From positions 82,858 to 146,857 of the forward strand of contig NZ_BIMB01000013.1 of the NCBI RefSeq assembly GCF_004000865.1: a DNA stretch of 64,000 nt, read 5' to 3'. The translations under genes were made by a program, and so were the position numbers. Shown piece by piece: positions 35,682 through 46,392 of this stretch. This DNA is from Paenibacillus elgii NBRC 100335 (lineage in GTDB: Bacteria; Bacillota; Bacilli; Paenibacillales; NBRC-103111). How positions within the stretch are numbered: the first letter of the stretch is position 1; each line of letters starts with the position of its first letter. The notes under the pieces were generated by a model that made no database searches, was not told the DNA's origin, and was given only the letters and a program-made list of their open reading frames with translations.

Positions 35682-38600
35682 ATGAAAAGGAAAACGCTTT
35701 CTAGTTTGTTGTCACTGGTGCTTCTCTCCACGCTTGTCCCCGCAGGCCTGCCGCAAGCAGCCGCTGAGGCGGGGCGGACAGGCGACGTTTCTCCGACGCT
35801 TCCCGTTACCCGGTCTGTTTATGAAACCGTTTACGGCGGCAGAGCCATGCCCGCAAATGTTGTCAGTACCCCGGTCGGCGTTAATTTGGCGGTACATCAA
35901 GCGGTGTACGCTTCGGGGAACGAAGTGGACTGGCTTGGGCCGGCCAATGCTGTTGACGGCAATGGCAGCACGCGATGGTCGTCCGCCCTGCAAGACGATC
36001 AGTGGTTCTATGTGGACCTCGGCGAGGAGTTCACCATAAACCGGGTGACCATAAAATGGCAGACCCCCGCCAGCAAGTACAAGCTGCTGGTTTCAAGCGA
36101 TGCACAGCATTGGACGAACGTGCTCGGCAATGACGGCGAAATCGCATGCAGAGGCGGGACGGAATCGACCGATTTTGACGATGTGAAAGCAAGGTACGTG
36201 AAATTTCAAGGCGTGCAGCGGGCCCCGGTGGAAGGCACCCTTTACGGGTATTCCTTCTTCGAATTCGAGGTGTATAACGCCGGTGAGCTGCCCAAAATCG
36301 TGAAGGGCATTACCCAAATCCCGCCTATTGCCAAAGGACAGACGGAGATCGTTCTGCCTCAGGTGCCTGAAGGCTACAAGGTTTCCGTATACGGCAGCGA
36401 CAGACTGCCGGTGATCGATCAAGCGGGGAAAATCCACACGCCTCTTGTGGACACGAAAGTGAATCTCCTGTTTCAAGTCGAACATACGGGCACCGGTCAG
36501 AAGGCTGTCACCGGAAACGTGCTTGCTGCGGTACCGGGGCAGTATACGCAAACGGACGATTTGAACAAGGAGCCGAAGGTCATCCCGTCGCTGCGCGAAT
36601 GGTATGGCCGGACCGGAAATTTCACCTTGAAGCCGACCTCGCGAATCGTGGTCAATCCGGCGCATAAAACGACTTTGAAAAAAGCCGCAGAGCAAACGAA
36701 GGAAGACCTGCGGGATATTACCGGCATCAACGCGAGCATCATTTACGGCGCTCCGCAGGCGGGCGACCTTTATTTGTCCATCGACGATTCCTTAGCCTGG
36801 CTCGGAAAAGAAGGCTACCTCTTCGACGTTAACGATTATGTCGCGATTACATCGGCCGATGTGACCGGCGTCTTTTTCGGGACGAGATCGGCGCTGCAAA
36901 TTTTGAAGCAGGATGAAGCTCATACCCTGATTCCCAAAGGGACGGCAAGGGATTATCCGAAGTATGAAACGCGCGGGCTGATGATCGACGTTGCCAGAAA
37001 GTTTTATACGATTGAGTTCCTGAGAGACTACGTGAAGCTGCTGTCTTGGTACAAGATGAATCAATTTCAGATTCATTTGAACGACGATGTAGGAACGCCG
37101 TTCCAAGACGGCACGACTGCGGCCTATCGTCTGGAGAGTACGAAGTACCCCGGGCTTGCGAGCAAAAACGGCTTTTACACCAAAGAGGAGTTTCGCGATC
37201 TTCAGCGGCTCGGCATGGACTATGGCGTGAATGTCATCCCGGAGATTGATACGCCGGGGCATTCCAGAGCTTTTACAAGCTTCGATCCTTCTCTGGGAAC
37301 CGGACCTCATCTCGACATTACGAAGCCGAAAACGGTCGATTTCGTCAAAAGTCTGCTCGACGAATATATCGATGGCGACAACCCGACCTTTATCGGTCCT
37401 GACGTCCATGTCGGGACGGACGAATATTGGGGCAATACCGAGGTTTTTCGTGGGTATATGGATACGCTCGTCAAGCATATCAACGGCAAAGGCAAGCACC
37501 CCCATATTTGGGGCGGCATGAAGGAATACAACGGGGTCACCCCGGTAAGCACCGAGGCCACGATGGATGTGTGGCACGTGCCTTACGGCGATGCCCGACA
37601 AGCGATCGATCTTGGATACGATATCTTGAACACGGAGAACAGCTATATGTATCTTGTGCCAAGATTGTACAAAGACCGGATCGACCCCAAGTATATGTAT
37701 AACATGTGGGAACCGAACGTATTTAGCGATACGACGCTGCCCTACGGCCATCCGAAGCTGAAAGGCGCCATGCTGGCACTGTGGAACGACATTTCGGATT
37801 CCGTCGGATTATCGATGGACGATTCCCATGACCGCCTGTTCCCCGGCGTGCAGGTGCTGTCCGAAAAAATGTGGACGGGAAGCCGGGAAGACGGCGACTA
37901 CAACGCTTATGCAGCCGCAGCAGAACGGATCGGCGAAGCGCCGAACGCCAACATCTCCCACAAGCTGCAAGTCCCGAATAAAGACAGCAACGTCATCAAG
38001 TATTCGTTCGAAAACGGGTTCGCCGACGCTTCCGGCAACGGCTACAATGGCATCGGCAAAAGTGTAGCGGCAGCGAACGGCAAATACGGCAATGGCGTAC
38101 GGTTCGGCGGCGGCGAAAGCTACATCAAGACGCCGCTAGAAGCGTTAGGGTTCGGATGGACCGTTTCCATGTGGATCAAGCCCGATGCCGACAACCCGGA
38201 CGATGCGGTGCTGCTGGAGTCGCCTGTCGGCCAAGTGAAGCTCAAGGAAGGAAAGACCGGGCTGCTAGGCTTTTCCAAGGAGCACTATCACAGCACGTTC
38301 CAATACAAGGTTCCGGCGGAACAATGGACGCATTTGCTGCTGACCGGAGACAACAAAGGCGTATCCCTGTATGTCAACGGCAACGAATACGTGGAAAAAT
38401 TGTGGGTAACGAACGGCGCATCGCCCCAGATCGATACCTTGGTGCTGCCGCTTGAGAAAATCGGAAGCTCCACCAATTCCTTTAAAGGCGTCATCGACAA
38501 TCTGATCGTTTACAATAAGGCGGTCAGCTTCGACGGGATGAACTTGGCGTTAAACAAGCATGCGGAAGCATCCACCAGCGAGGCTCCTCATTTGTCGCCG

Positions 38601-40019
38601 GATCAGGCTGTCGACGGAAATACGGGCACGAGATGGTCGAGTTCTTTTGCAGACGATAACTGGTTCAGCGTCGATCTCGGCGAACAGCAGGAACTCGACA
38701 GCGTCGTGATCAAGTGGGAAGGCGCTTACGCCAAGAAGTACAAAATACTCGTTTCCGGCGACGGCCAGCAATGGCAAAATGTAAAAGCGGGCGATGCGGT
38801 GATCGACGGCAAAGGCGGAGTCGAGACGATCAAGTTCGACACCGTCGTCAAGGCCAGATACGTCAAGCTTCAAGGGATCGAAAGAGCTACGATATACGGC
38901 TATTCCATTCTGGAGTTCGAAGTGTACGGACCGGGGGTGTTGAACAGCTATTTGGAGCTGGTGAAACAAGCGGAAGGCTTGCTGGCCTTGGGCAAAGGAG
39001 ATAGCGGGCTGAGAAGCCAGCTGCAGGAGATGCTTAACCAATTCCCGTACGACTACGAAAGCTCGATAAGCCCGCTTCAGGAGCTGATTGCCCGATTGAA
39101 GGAATCGATTGAATGGGAAAACGATAAAACGCCGCCGGTGACGACGGCGAGCGTCTCGCCTTCCCGGCCGGACGGGCAGCATGGATGGTTTGTCCATCCG
39201 GTAACCGTCACCTTGTCCGCACAAGACGAACAGTCCGGCGTCGCCAGAACGGAATACAGCTTGGACTTAGGGAAAAATTGGATTTTGTACGTGGAACCGA
39301 TCCAATTCAGCACAGACGGAATGTACGGGCTGCGGTACCGCTCTACGGACAAAGCCGGCAATGTGGAAAAGGCGAAGCCCCTCCTCCTCAAAGTCGATAC
39401 AACGGCTCCAACCCTGGCTGCAACGGCGAACGGCGTCCCCTTGGCGGACGGGATCGAATTTACGGACAGCGAGACGCTTGTGCTGGATGTGCAGGCCTCC
39501 GATCCGGTGTCAGGCATTGCCGGGACAACGATCACGGTAGACGGCAAGCCGTATGCCCCCGGAACTCCGCTGCGTTTAGCAGGCCAATTGGGAACCCACG
39601 CGGTCCAAATCACAGCGACGGATCAGGCGGGCAACGTATCGCAGGCGGTGATTTCGATGGTCGTTAAGACTAACATCGCTTCCATGCAGCGGCTGCTGGA
39701 ATCTTATCATGCTGCCGGAGAGTTAAGCGGACCGCTCAAGAATAATCTGTCCGCGAGCTTGAAGACCGCCCAGAAGCATGAAAATAAAGGCAAGCTGAAA
39801 CAGGCCGCCAGAGCGATGAACGATTTTAAGAAGAAAATCGACAAGGCGACCAAGAAGGATGTGATTTCCGAAGCGGCAAAAGCCGCATTGATCGCCGATG
39901 CCAACGCGTTAATCCAAGCTTGGACCGGGAACTCCTACGATCTGGATTCAACCGACAGCACCGACGATCAGCTCGAAGTCGGCGACGATTCTCCGGATAG
40001 CGAGGACGTGGCCGCGTAA
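35682..40019 (+). CDS. Secreted multidomain GH20 beta-N-acetylhexosaminidase
   Basis: A 1445-residue exported enzyme with a signal peptide at about 1-32. First F5/8-type C (CBM32) domain about 63-198; GH20 N-terminal domain about 285-415; GH20 barrel about 420-720 with RGLMIDVARKFYTIEFLRDY and the catalytic Asp580-Glu581 pair in VGTDEYWG. A LamG-like domain covers about 770-945, a second CBM32 about 949-1085, OmpL47-type Ig-like repeats about 1150-1320, and a FIMAH-like helical domain about 1331-1416. It releases terminal GlcNAc or GalNAc from extracellular glycans. No SLH or sortase anchor. ATG follows AAGGAGGAG. Confidence 0.93.
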   Translation: MKRKTLSSLLSLVLLSTLVPAGLPQAAAEAGRTGDVSPTLPVTRSVYETVYGGRAMPANVVSTPVGVNLAVHQAVYASGNEVDWLGPANAVDGNGSTRWSSALQDDQWFYVDLGEEFTINRVTIKWQTPASKYKLLVSSDAQHWTNVLGNDGEIACRGGTESTDFDDVKARYVKFQGVQRAPVEGTLYGYSFFEFEVYNAGELPKIVKGITQIPPIAKGQTEIVLPQVPEGYKVSVYGSDRLPVIDQAGKIHTPLVDTKVNLLFQVEHTGTGQKAVTGNVLAAVPGQYTQTDDLNKEPKVIPSLREWYGRTGNFTLKPTSRIVVNPAHKTTLKKAAEQTKEDLRDITGINASIIYGAPQAGDLYLSIDDSLAWLGKEGYLFDVNDYVAITSADVTGVFFGTRSALQILKQDEAHTLIPKGTARDYPKYETRGLMIDVARKFYTIEFLRDYVKLLSWYKMNQFQIHLNDDVGTPFQDGTTAAYRLESTKYPGLASKNGFYTKEEFRDLQRLGMDYGVNVIPEIDTPGHSRAFTSFDPSLGTGPHLDITKPKTVDFVKSLLDEYIDGDNPTFIGPDVHVGTDEYWGNTEVFRGYMDTLVKHINGKGKHPHIWGGMKEYNGVTPVSTEATMDVWHVPYGDARQAIDLGYDILNTENSYMYLVPRLYKDRIDPKYMYNMWEPNVFSDTTLPYGHPKLKGAMLALWNDISDSVGLSMDDSHDRLFPGVQVLSEKMWTGSREDGDYNAYAAAAERIGEAPNANISHKLQVPNKDSNVIKYSFENGFADASGNGYNGIGKSVAAANGKYGNGVRFGGGESYIKTPLEALGFGWTVSMWIKPDADNPDDAVLLESPVGQVKLKEGKTGLLGFSKEHYHSTFQYKVPAEQWTHLLLTGDNKGVSLYVNGNEYVEKLWVTNGASPQIDTLVLPLEKIGSSTNSFKGVIDNLIVYNKAVSFDGMNLALNKHAEASTSEAPHLSPDQAVDGNTGTRWSSSFADDNWFSVDLGEQQELDSVVIKWEGAYAKKYKILVSGDGQQWQNVKAGDAVIDGKGGVETIKFDTVVKARYVKLQGIERATIYGYSILEFEVYGPGVLNSYLELVKQAEGLLALGKGDSGLRSQLQEMLNQFPYDYESSISPLQELIARLKESIEWENDKTPPVTTASVSPSRPDGQHGWFVHPVTVTLSAQDEQSGVARTEYSLDLGKNWILYVEPIQFSTDGMYGLRYRSTDKAGNVEKAKPLLLKVDTTAPTLAATANGVPLADGIEFTDSETLVLDVQASDPVSGIAGTTITVDGKPYAPGTPLRLAGQLGTHAVQITATDQAGNVSQAVISMVVKTNIASMQRLLESYHAAGELSGPLKNNLSASLKTAQKHENKGKLKQAARAMNDFKKKIDKATKKDVISEAAKAALIADANALIQAWTGNSYDLDSTDSTDDQLEVGDDSPDSEDVAA

Positions 40020-40109
40020 GAAAAGCATCAGAGCGTCGAGAATGTGTTTTTCCCGCTACTAAGCTGCTTCTGTCAGCAGAAAATAAAGTGTTAGACTGAC
40101 TCTAGAAAT

Positions 40110-40164
40110 TGAAACAGCGACAGTCAAGGACGAGAAAGTAAAGTCCTAGACTGCCGCTGTTTCA
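40110..40164. other. Long hairpin downstream of the GH20 gene
   Basis: Outer arms 40110-40125 and 40149-40164 pair except for one bulged/mismatched position; an inner AGGAC/GTCCT stem continues the fold. No U-tract follows, so it may stabilise mRNA rather than terminate. Confidence 0.6.
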
Positions 40165-40190
40165 TTGAACTATTAGACACTCCATATGTG

Positions 40191-40496
40191 TCATCCTTTA
40201 TTTAGAGAGTCTTCAAAGTTCCCCGGTGACCTATCCTCCAGCAAGACGATATCTTCTCCTTGTTGTTGTCTTATTTTAATATTCTCTTTGCCCCAAGAAC
40301 ACATAACTTCAACGATCTTATTGGCTGTAACTCCATATTCCGTGAGGCTATATTCGACTTTTGGCGGCATCTGCTGGTACACATATCTTCTTACGAGACC
40401 ATCCTTTTCAAGTTCGCGAAGCTGCTGGATCAGAACCTTTTGTGAAATGCCGTGAATATTGCGCTGTAATTCGCTTGTTCTCCTTTCACCGGACAT
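40191..40496 (-). pseudogene. HxlR-family regulator lacking its N-terminus
   Basis: The 101 readable residues match the HxlR winged helix from its middle onward: ERRTSELQRNIHGISQKVLI, QLRELEKDGLVRRYVYQQMP, PPKVEYSLTEYG. Intact members have about 25-30 further residues first, including the redox-sensing Cys and the first helix (CPVQYALDVIGGKW type), absent here. A TAA lies two codons upstream of the only available ATG and no ribosome site is present. The truncation point abuts the broken divergent gene, so one deletion removed both 5' ends. The C-terminal 30 residues appear intact. Confidence 0.75.
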
Positions 40497-40501
40497 TAAT
40501 T

Positions 40502-40939
40502 ACAATTCATGAGATTTACAAAGAGTACCCTAACTGGAACATTGATGTTCCTAGAGAGCAAAATCTATTAGAAGCATATAACCATGTTATCTTGCAACTC
40601 CCGTTGTATTGGTACAGTTATCCGCCTCTATTGAAAAAGTGGTTTGACGATGTTTTTGCTCACGGCTGGGCATATGGATCAAAAGGTGATAAGCTTAAAG
40701 GGAAAAAGGTAGGGCTTGCCATGTCCATCGGCGATAAAAAAGAAAATTATCTGCCAGAGGGCTCTAGTTCTTTTACCGTGGATGAAGTGATCGCGCCTTT
40801 CAAGGCCAGTACAGGACATGTGGGCGCAATGGCATTACCCTATTTTGCTGTCTTCGGAGCTTCATTTCAAGCTAGCAATGGGGAAATCAATCACAGTGCA
40901 AAAGAATATATCAGCTATATCTTTAAGTATCAACAGTAA
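40502..40939 (+). pseudogene. NAD(P)H dehydrogenase (quinone), flavodoxin-like, lacking its N-terminus
   Basis: The frame shows the MdaB/KefF/YwrO-type fold from its first third onward: TIHEIYKEYPNWNIDVPREQ, ILQLPLYWYSYPPLLKKWFD, DDVFAHGWAYGSKGDKLKGK, KKVGLAMSIGDKKENY. The first 30 or so residues, including the FMN-binding N-terminal strand and loop, are missing, and no start codon with a ribosome site fits. Homology begins about 10 bases from the end of the HxlR fragment on the other strand. The enzyme would reduce quinones or similar electrophiles. It is probably non-functional. Confidence 0.75.
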
Positions 40940-40961
40940 CCTATATATGGAGGGAAGAACT

Positions 40962-41156
40962 ATGCCTTATATTAATCTTCAAATAACAAAGGGCGCTTCT
41001 CGTGATCAGAAAGCCCAAGTTGTTAAAGAGTTTACAGAGACTCTGGTTCGGGTTCTTGACAAAAAACCAGAACATATTCATATTGTCATCGAAGAAATTG
41101 AGGATGAAAACTGGGGGTTTTCAGGAATTTTGACTGATGATTTTAGAAAGCAATAA
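40962..41156 (+). CDS. 4-oxalocrotonate tautomerase-family protein
   Basis: A 64-residue tautomerase. It begins MPYINLQITKGASRDQKAQV, so Pro becomes the N-terminal catalytic base after Met removal. The central QVVKEFTETLVRVLDKKPEH helix and the IHIVIEEIEDENWGFSG strand match the 4-OT fold. Length and ends are normal, so it seems intact even though the adjacent quinone-reductase gene is broken. ATG follows GAGGGAAG. The physiological substrate is unknown; the grouping with HxlR and quinone-reductase fragments suggests detoxification of carbonyl or quinone compounds. Confidence 0.88.
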   Translation: MPYINLQITKGASRDQKAQVVKEFTETLVRVLDKKPEHIHIVIEEIEDENWGFSGILTDDFRKQ

Positions 41157-41234
41157 AAGCAAAAGAAGTAGATCCCCACTCGTATACCTCTATTATCTCG
41201 ATTTTGTCAGGCGATCCGATCTTACATCCCAACA

Positions 41235-41294
41235 AAAAAGCGCCTCCGGCCTTGCGGAATGAGCAGTTCATACTCATTCCGGGGCCGGAGGCGC
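41235..41294 (-). terminator. Terminator of the second inositol operon
   Basis: GCGCCTCCGGCC/GGCCGGAGGCGC 12-bp stem plus an inner GGAATGAG/CTCATTCC stem. On the minus strand it is followed by six Ts. Confidence 0.92.
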
Positions 41295-41308
41295 TCTTCT
41301 GTATGCAA

Positions 41309-42172
41309 TTAGGCTCGATTCCCGCTGCCGAACAGACGGATTTTAGCTTTGACCGCCTCTTTAATCGCTTCACGGGCAGGCACCAAATAATTTCGCGGAT
41401 CGTATGCTTCCGGATGGTCGTTCAAGAAGCTTCGGATCGTGGCCGTGAAGGCCATTTGATTGTCCGTATTCACATTGATTTTGGCCGTGCCGAGCGAGAT
41501 CGCCCTGCGAATCTCTTCCTCGGGCAGGCCGCTTCCTCCATGCAGAACCAGAGGCAGCCCGGTCAGCTGCTGAATTTCCACCATGCGGTCAAATCCGAGC
41601 TGGGGCTGGCCGCGATACGGACCGTGCACGGAGCCGAGCGCCGGCGCCAGACAATCGATGCCGGTTTCCCGGACCAGCCGCAGGCATTCTTCGGGCACGG
41701 CATACATCGCTTCCGCCTCGTCGACCACGAGATCGTCCTCCCGGCCCGTAATCCGGCCAAGCTCGGCTTCCACGCTGACGCCCAGCGTATGTGCGGCCTG
41801 CGTCACGCTGCGGGTTACTTCGATGTTGTGCTCCAGCGAATGATGCGACGCATCGATCATGACGGAAGTAAACCCGGCGTGAATCGCCCGAATGCACACC
41901 TCATAGGTGGAACCGTGATCCAAGTGCAGCGCGACCGGCACCGTAATGCCGTATTCCGCAACGAGCGCTTTGACCATCCCCGCGATGAACGGCAGACCGC
42001 CCATATATGGGATATACGCTTCACTCACACCGAGGATGACCGGCGACCGCTCCTCTTGCGCCGCCTGCAGAATCGCCTGCGTGAACTCCAGATTATTGAG
42101 ATTGAACTGTCCGACTGCATACCGCCCGTCGAGCGCCCGCTCCAGCATGTGTTTCATGGAAACAATCGTCAT
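41309..42172 (-). CDS. iolJ: Class II aldolase of inositol breakdown (IolJ-like)
   Basis: A 287-residue class II fructose-bisphosphate-aldolase-family enzyme. Zinc and substrate residues: [10 protein letters not shown] near residue 82, [13 protein letters not shown] near 110, [12 protein letters not shown] near 136, [10 protein letters not shown] near 207 and INVNTDNQ near 230. In inositol catabolism IolJ splits 2-deoxy-5-keto-gluconate-6P into dihydroxyacetone phosphate and malonate semialdehyde. The family alone does not separate IolJ from FbaA or GatY; the iol context decides. It is the last gene of the importer operon, 21 bases after the LacI gene. Confidence 0.88.
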   Translation of the reverse strand: MTIVSMKHMLERALDGRYAVGQFNLNNLEFTQAILQAAQEERSPVILGVSEAYIPYMGGLPFIAGMVKALVAEYGITVPVALHLDHGSTYEVCIRAIHAGFTSVMIDASHHSLEHNIEVTRSVTQAAHTLGVSVEAELGRITGREDDLVVDEAEAMYAVPEECLRLVRETGIDCLAPALGSVHGPYRGQPQLGFDRMVEIQQLTGLPLVLHGGSGLPEEEIRRAISLGTAKINVNTDNQMAFTATIRSFLNDHPEAYDPRNYLVPAREAIKEAVKAKIRLFGSGNRA

Positions 42173-42193
42173 TTCTAGCGGCTCCTTTGTTCC

Positions 42194-43213
42194 TCACTTA
42201 TTCCGGTATTCGCCAGGCCGGGACACAGAGGAACGGATAACCAACTCGGGGAGCATTACGATGCGCTGCTTGGTGGTATTTTTATCGTTGATGATGCGAA
42301 TGATCAGATCGACGACCGTCTGCCCCATTTCCTGAATGGGCTGCGCAACCGTCGTTAACGGAGGATCGATGATCGTTGCCAGCAGCGTGTTGTCGAATCC
42401 GACGACGGATAAATCGCCAGGAACGGACAAGCCTCGCTCGCGAACGGCTTGAATCACGCCGGTGGCCAGCAGATCGTTACAGGCAAAGATGGCCGTCGGC
42501 GGTTGCGGGGCGTCCAGCATTTCCCCGGCGACCTGCTTCGCGTCCGTTACTTTAAAATCGCTGATCCGCACCAGCTCCGGATTATAGGCAATGCCCGCTT
42601 CCTCCAGCGCGAACCGGTACCCCCGTATCCGTTCCTGACTGCTCATTACCAAGGTGTCCTCGGCGATGACGGCAATTTGCCGATGGCCCTGCTCAATGAG
42701 ATGCGAGGCCGCCATATGCCCGCCGATGAAATCGTCCACCAGCACGGTATCGATCGCCATGGAAGGCATATCGCGTGCAATGAGCGCAACCGGAAAGTTT
42801 TGTTTTTTCAAGTCCTTCAATATCGCATCGTTGCGTACGCCGGTGGCAATGATAATGCCGTCCACGCTTTTTTGCTTCAGCAACGAAATATTTCGTTCTT
42901 CTCTCAAAAGATTGTTGTCCGTGCTGCAAATCATGACGCTGAAGCCGAGCTCGTGCGCACGATCCTCCACACTTCTCGCGATTTCCGCAAAGAACGGGTT
43001 GGCCAAATCGGGCAACAACAAGCCGAGCGTAAAGGTTTGCTTTCCCGTCAGAGCCGAAGCCACGACGCTTGGCTGGTAATTCAACTCCTGCATGATCCGA
43101 TTGACCTTGGCCCGCGTTTCCTCGCTGATGCGTCCCGTTTGATTGATCACTTTGGAGACGGTGGCAATGGATACGCCTGCCTGCTTGGCAACGTCATAAA
43201 TTGTAGCCTTCAT
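42194..43213 (-). CDS. LacI-family regulator of the inositol genes
   Basis: A 339-residue LacI protein. HTH and hinge: TIYDVAKQAGVSIATVSKVI and VASALTGKQTFTLGLLLPDL. Effector domain about 62-339, ending PELVIRSSVSRPGE. ATG 43213 (residue 14 of the open frame) matches the family start; the upstream extension lacks homology. B. subtilis uses the DeoR-type IolR, so this is a different regulator. Candidate operators are the AAGCGCTT palindromes at 48939-48948, 49086-49095, 55806-55817 and 57691-57702. The inducer is probably an inositol catabolite. Confidence 0.87.
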   Translation of the reverse strand: MKATIYDVAKQAGVSIATVSKVINQTGRISEETRAKVNRIMQELNYQPSVVASALTGKQTFTLGLLLPDLANPFFAEIARSVEDRAHELGFSVMICSTDNNLLREERNISLLKQKSVDGIIIATGVRNDAILKDLKKQNFPVALIARDMPSMAIDTVLVDDFIGGHMAASHLIEQGHRQIAVIAEDTLVMSSQERIRGYRFALEEAGIAYNPELVRISDFKVTDAKQVAGEMLDAPQPPTAIFACNDLLATGVIQAVRERGLSVPGDLSVVGFDNTLLATIIDPPLTTVAQPIQEMGQTVVDLIIRIINDKNTTKQRIVMLPELVIRSSVSRPGEYRNK

Positions 43214-43252
43214 CGCTTTTCCACTTCTTTCAACGAAATGACATATCAACAA

Positions 43253-44281
43253 TTATACACTAATATGCCATTGCGTTAATACTTCCTCCACCTTGACCGG
43301 ACGCTTTTCTTGCAAGGACAATTTGGCCGCATGCGCGATCAATTCGGCCTGGTAGCCGTCGTTCGCGCTGACCGGCACCGGCGTATCGTGCACGAGAGCG
43401 TCGATAAACGCCTTGACTTCCTTCACATAAGCTTCGTTGTACCGTTCCAGGAAGAAGTAAAGCGGCTTATCCCGGTACACGCCGTCCGCAGTATAGAGCT
43501 CTGCGCTGCTCGGATAATCGTTCTGAATCGTCAGGCAGCCCTTCGAGCCGAACACTTCAACCCGTTGATCGTAGAAATGCGCCTGACGGCTGTTATCGAT
43601 GACGCCCAGAGCGCCGTTCTTGAACTTGAGCGAAATGATGGCGGTATCGATATCGCCGCACTCGGCGAACACCGGATCGACGAGAACCGCACCTTGCACG
43701 AACACCTCTTCCACATCGCTGCCGACCATAAACCGGGCGATGTCGAAATCGTGAATCGTCATGTCGATGAACATGCCTCCGGAGGCGGGGATATACTCCT
43801 TATGCGGCGGCGCCGGGTCGCGGGAGGTGATTTTCAAAATATGCGTGTCGCCGATTTTGCCCTCCCGGACCAACTCCTGAATCCGGCTCATGTTATGGTC
43901 GAACCTGCGGTTGAAGCCGGTTTGGAACTTGACGCCCGATTTCTCGACCAGCTCCAGCGCTTGCACCGTCTTATCCAAGGCGAAGCTGATCGGCTTCTCG
44001 CAGAAAATGTGCTTCCCGGCCTTGGCCGCTTCTTCGATGATGGCAATGTGCGTATCCGTCGGCGAGCAGATGAAGACGGCTGCGATTTCCGGGTCCCGCA
44101 TAATGTCCTGATAGTCGGCCGTGACATTGGCAATGCCGTTCTGTACCGCCCAATCGCGGATGTTGTCGGCGAAGATATCGGAAATCGTCTTGATTTCCAC
44201 CTGCGGAAGCTGCTTCAAGTTTTCCGCATGAAGCTTGCCGATGCGGCCGGCGCCGATAATGCCTATTTTTATTCTCTCCAT
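43253..44281 (-). CDS. iolG: myo-Inositol 2-dehydrogenase
   Basis: A 342-residue Gfo/Idh/MocA oxidoreductase that oxidises myo-inositol to scyllo-inosose with NAD+. Rossmann fold: IGIIGAGRIGKLHAENL near residue 6; active-site Lys in HIFCEKPISFA near 92; catalytic Asp/His in MTIHDFDIARF near 170. ATG 44281 is nine bases after AGAGG; an earlier in-frame ATG is too close. It lies 31 bases after the binding protein and 39 before the LacI gene. A related dehydrogenase is encoded two genes upstream. Confidence 0.9.
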   Translation of the reverse strand: MERIKIGIIGAGRIGKLHAENLKQLPQVEIKTISDIFADNIRDWAVQNGIANVTADYQDIMRDPEIAAVFICSPTDTHIAIIEEAAKAGKHIFCEKPISFALDKTVQALELVEKSGVKFQTGFNRRFDHNMSRIQELVREGKIGDTHILKITSRDPAPPHKEYIPASGGMFIDMTIHDFDIARFMVGSDVEEVFVQGAVLVDPVFAECGDIDTAIISLKFKNGALGVIDNSRQAHFYDQRVEVFGSKGCLTIQNDYPSSAELYTADGVYRDKPLYFFLERYNEAYVKEVKAFIDALVHDTPVPVSANDGYQAELIAHAAKLSLQEKRPVKVEEVLTQWHISV

Positions 44282-44312
44282 ACCCATGTTCCTCTCTATA
44301 ATGAAGTGCCTC

Positions 44313-45311
<999 letters not shown>

Positions 45312-45362
45312 GAAAAGACCTCCCGATTTTTTATAAGCTTTTCTTATGTCAAGCTTTTGGCG

Positions 45363-46364
45363 TTACAACGGTACCCGGCTTCCGGTTTCAAAGGCCTTCT
45401 TGGCCGCTACGGCGATCTCCAGCGCCTTTTTCCCGTCCTCTGCTGTGACTGACGGTTTCTGGCCGTTCAGCAGGCAATCGATAAAATGCTGCATTTCAAG
45501 CACATAAGCGCTTTCGAACCGGGTCGGAAAGTCCGGCACGATGTCTTGGGAGCTGCCTTTAAACGTAAGTACGGAAATGTCTCGATGTCGGAGAGAACCG
45601 ATTAGCAGCGTTCCCTCGGTGCCGATGACTTCTCCGCGAATATCGTAGCCGTAGTAAGCGTTCCGGCTGCATTCGATATCGGCGGCCGCTCCGGAGTCGA
45701 ACGTGGCGTAAGCGATCCCTTGATCCACGTCGCCGAATTCCTCCATAAAGCCGTGAACTAGCACGCTACCGTGCGCCGCAACGGAGGTTACCTCGGCCTC
45801 TAGCAAGAATCTCGCCAAATCGTAGTCGTGGATACCTAAGTCGAGAAAGATGCCTCCGCTGTTTTTGATGAACTCGGCCGGCGGAGAGCCGGGGTCGCGC
45901 GATACGCCCTTGTAATAGATCGGCTTGCCGATATCGCCGCGCGCGATTCTTTTCTTCGCCTCAGCATAGGCGGGGTCAAATCTTCTCATGAAACCGACCT
46001 GGCAAACGACCTTCGTTTCTTCAAGGACGCGAAGAACGTCCGAAGCTTCCTGCAGATCCACCGTCAGGGGCTTCTCGACAAAAATATGCTTGCCATTGCG
46101 CGCCGCCTGCGTGATCATGTCGGCATGCGTGCTTGTCGGGGACGCGATAACGACCGCATCGATCGAGTCGTCCTCGAACACCTCGTTCAAGTTCCCCGTG
46201 TACCGGTCAACGCCGAGCTCTCCGGCCACCTTGGCCGCATGACCGGCTTGCGGGTCGGCCACGCATACCAGCTTGGCTCCCTTCACCTTCGAGGCTACAT
46301 TTTCCGCGTGCCAGTAGCCCAGTCTTCCAAGCCCCAGTACCGCGCAGCGAATCGGTTTTTCCAT
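45363..46364 (-). CDS. iolX: Gfo/Idh/MocA dehydrogenase (scyllo-inositol dehydrogenase-like)
   Basis: A 333-residue NAD(P)-dependent oxidoreductase, similar in plan to IolG: AVLGLGRLGYWHAENV near residue 8, HIFVEKPLTVDL near 93 and LDLGIHDYDLARF near 170. A second dehydrogenase beside iolG suggests use of another isomer, such as scyllo-inositol (IolX) or D-chiro-inositol. The sequence does not settle which. It follows the permease by 28 bases and precedes the binding-protein gene, so expression is coupled to uptake. Confidence 0.78.
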   Translation of the reverse strand: MEKPIRCAVLGLGRLGYWHAENVASKVKGAKLVCVADPQAGHAAKVAGELGVDRYTGNLNEVFEDDSIDAVVIASPTSTHADMITQAARNGKHIFVEKPLTVDLQEASDVLRVLEETKVVCQVGFMRRFDPAYAEAKKRIARGDIGKPIYYKGVSRDPGSPPAEFIKNSGGIFLDLGIHDYDLARFLLEAEVTSVAAHGSVLVHGFMEEFGDVDQGIAYATFDSGAAADIECSRNAYYGYDIRGEVIGTEGTLLIGSLRHRDISVLTFKGSSQDIVPDFPTRFESAYVLEMQHFIDCLLNGQKPSVTAEDGKKALEIAVAAKKAFETGSRVPL

Positions 46365-46392
46365 TGTGTTCTCTCCTTGTATGAGTTGATGT

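Noticed and set aside
40361..40501. Full-length start of the quinone reductase in the longest open frame
   Set aside because: The first 47 codons lie antisense to the HxlR fragment and have no homology to the reductase N-terminus.
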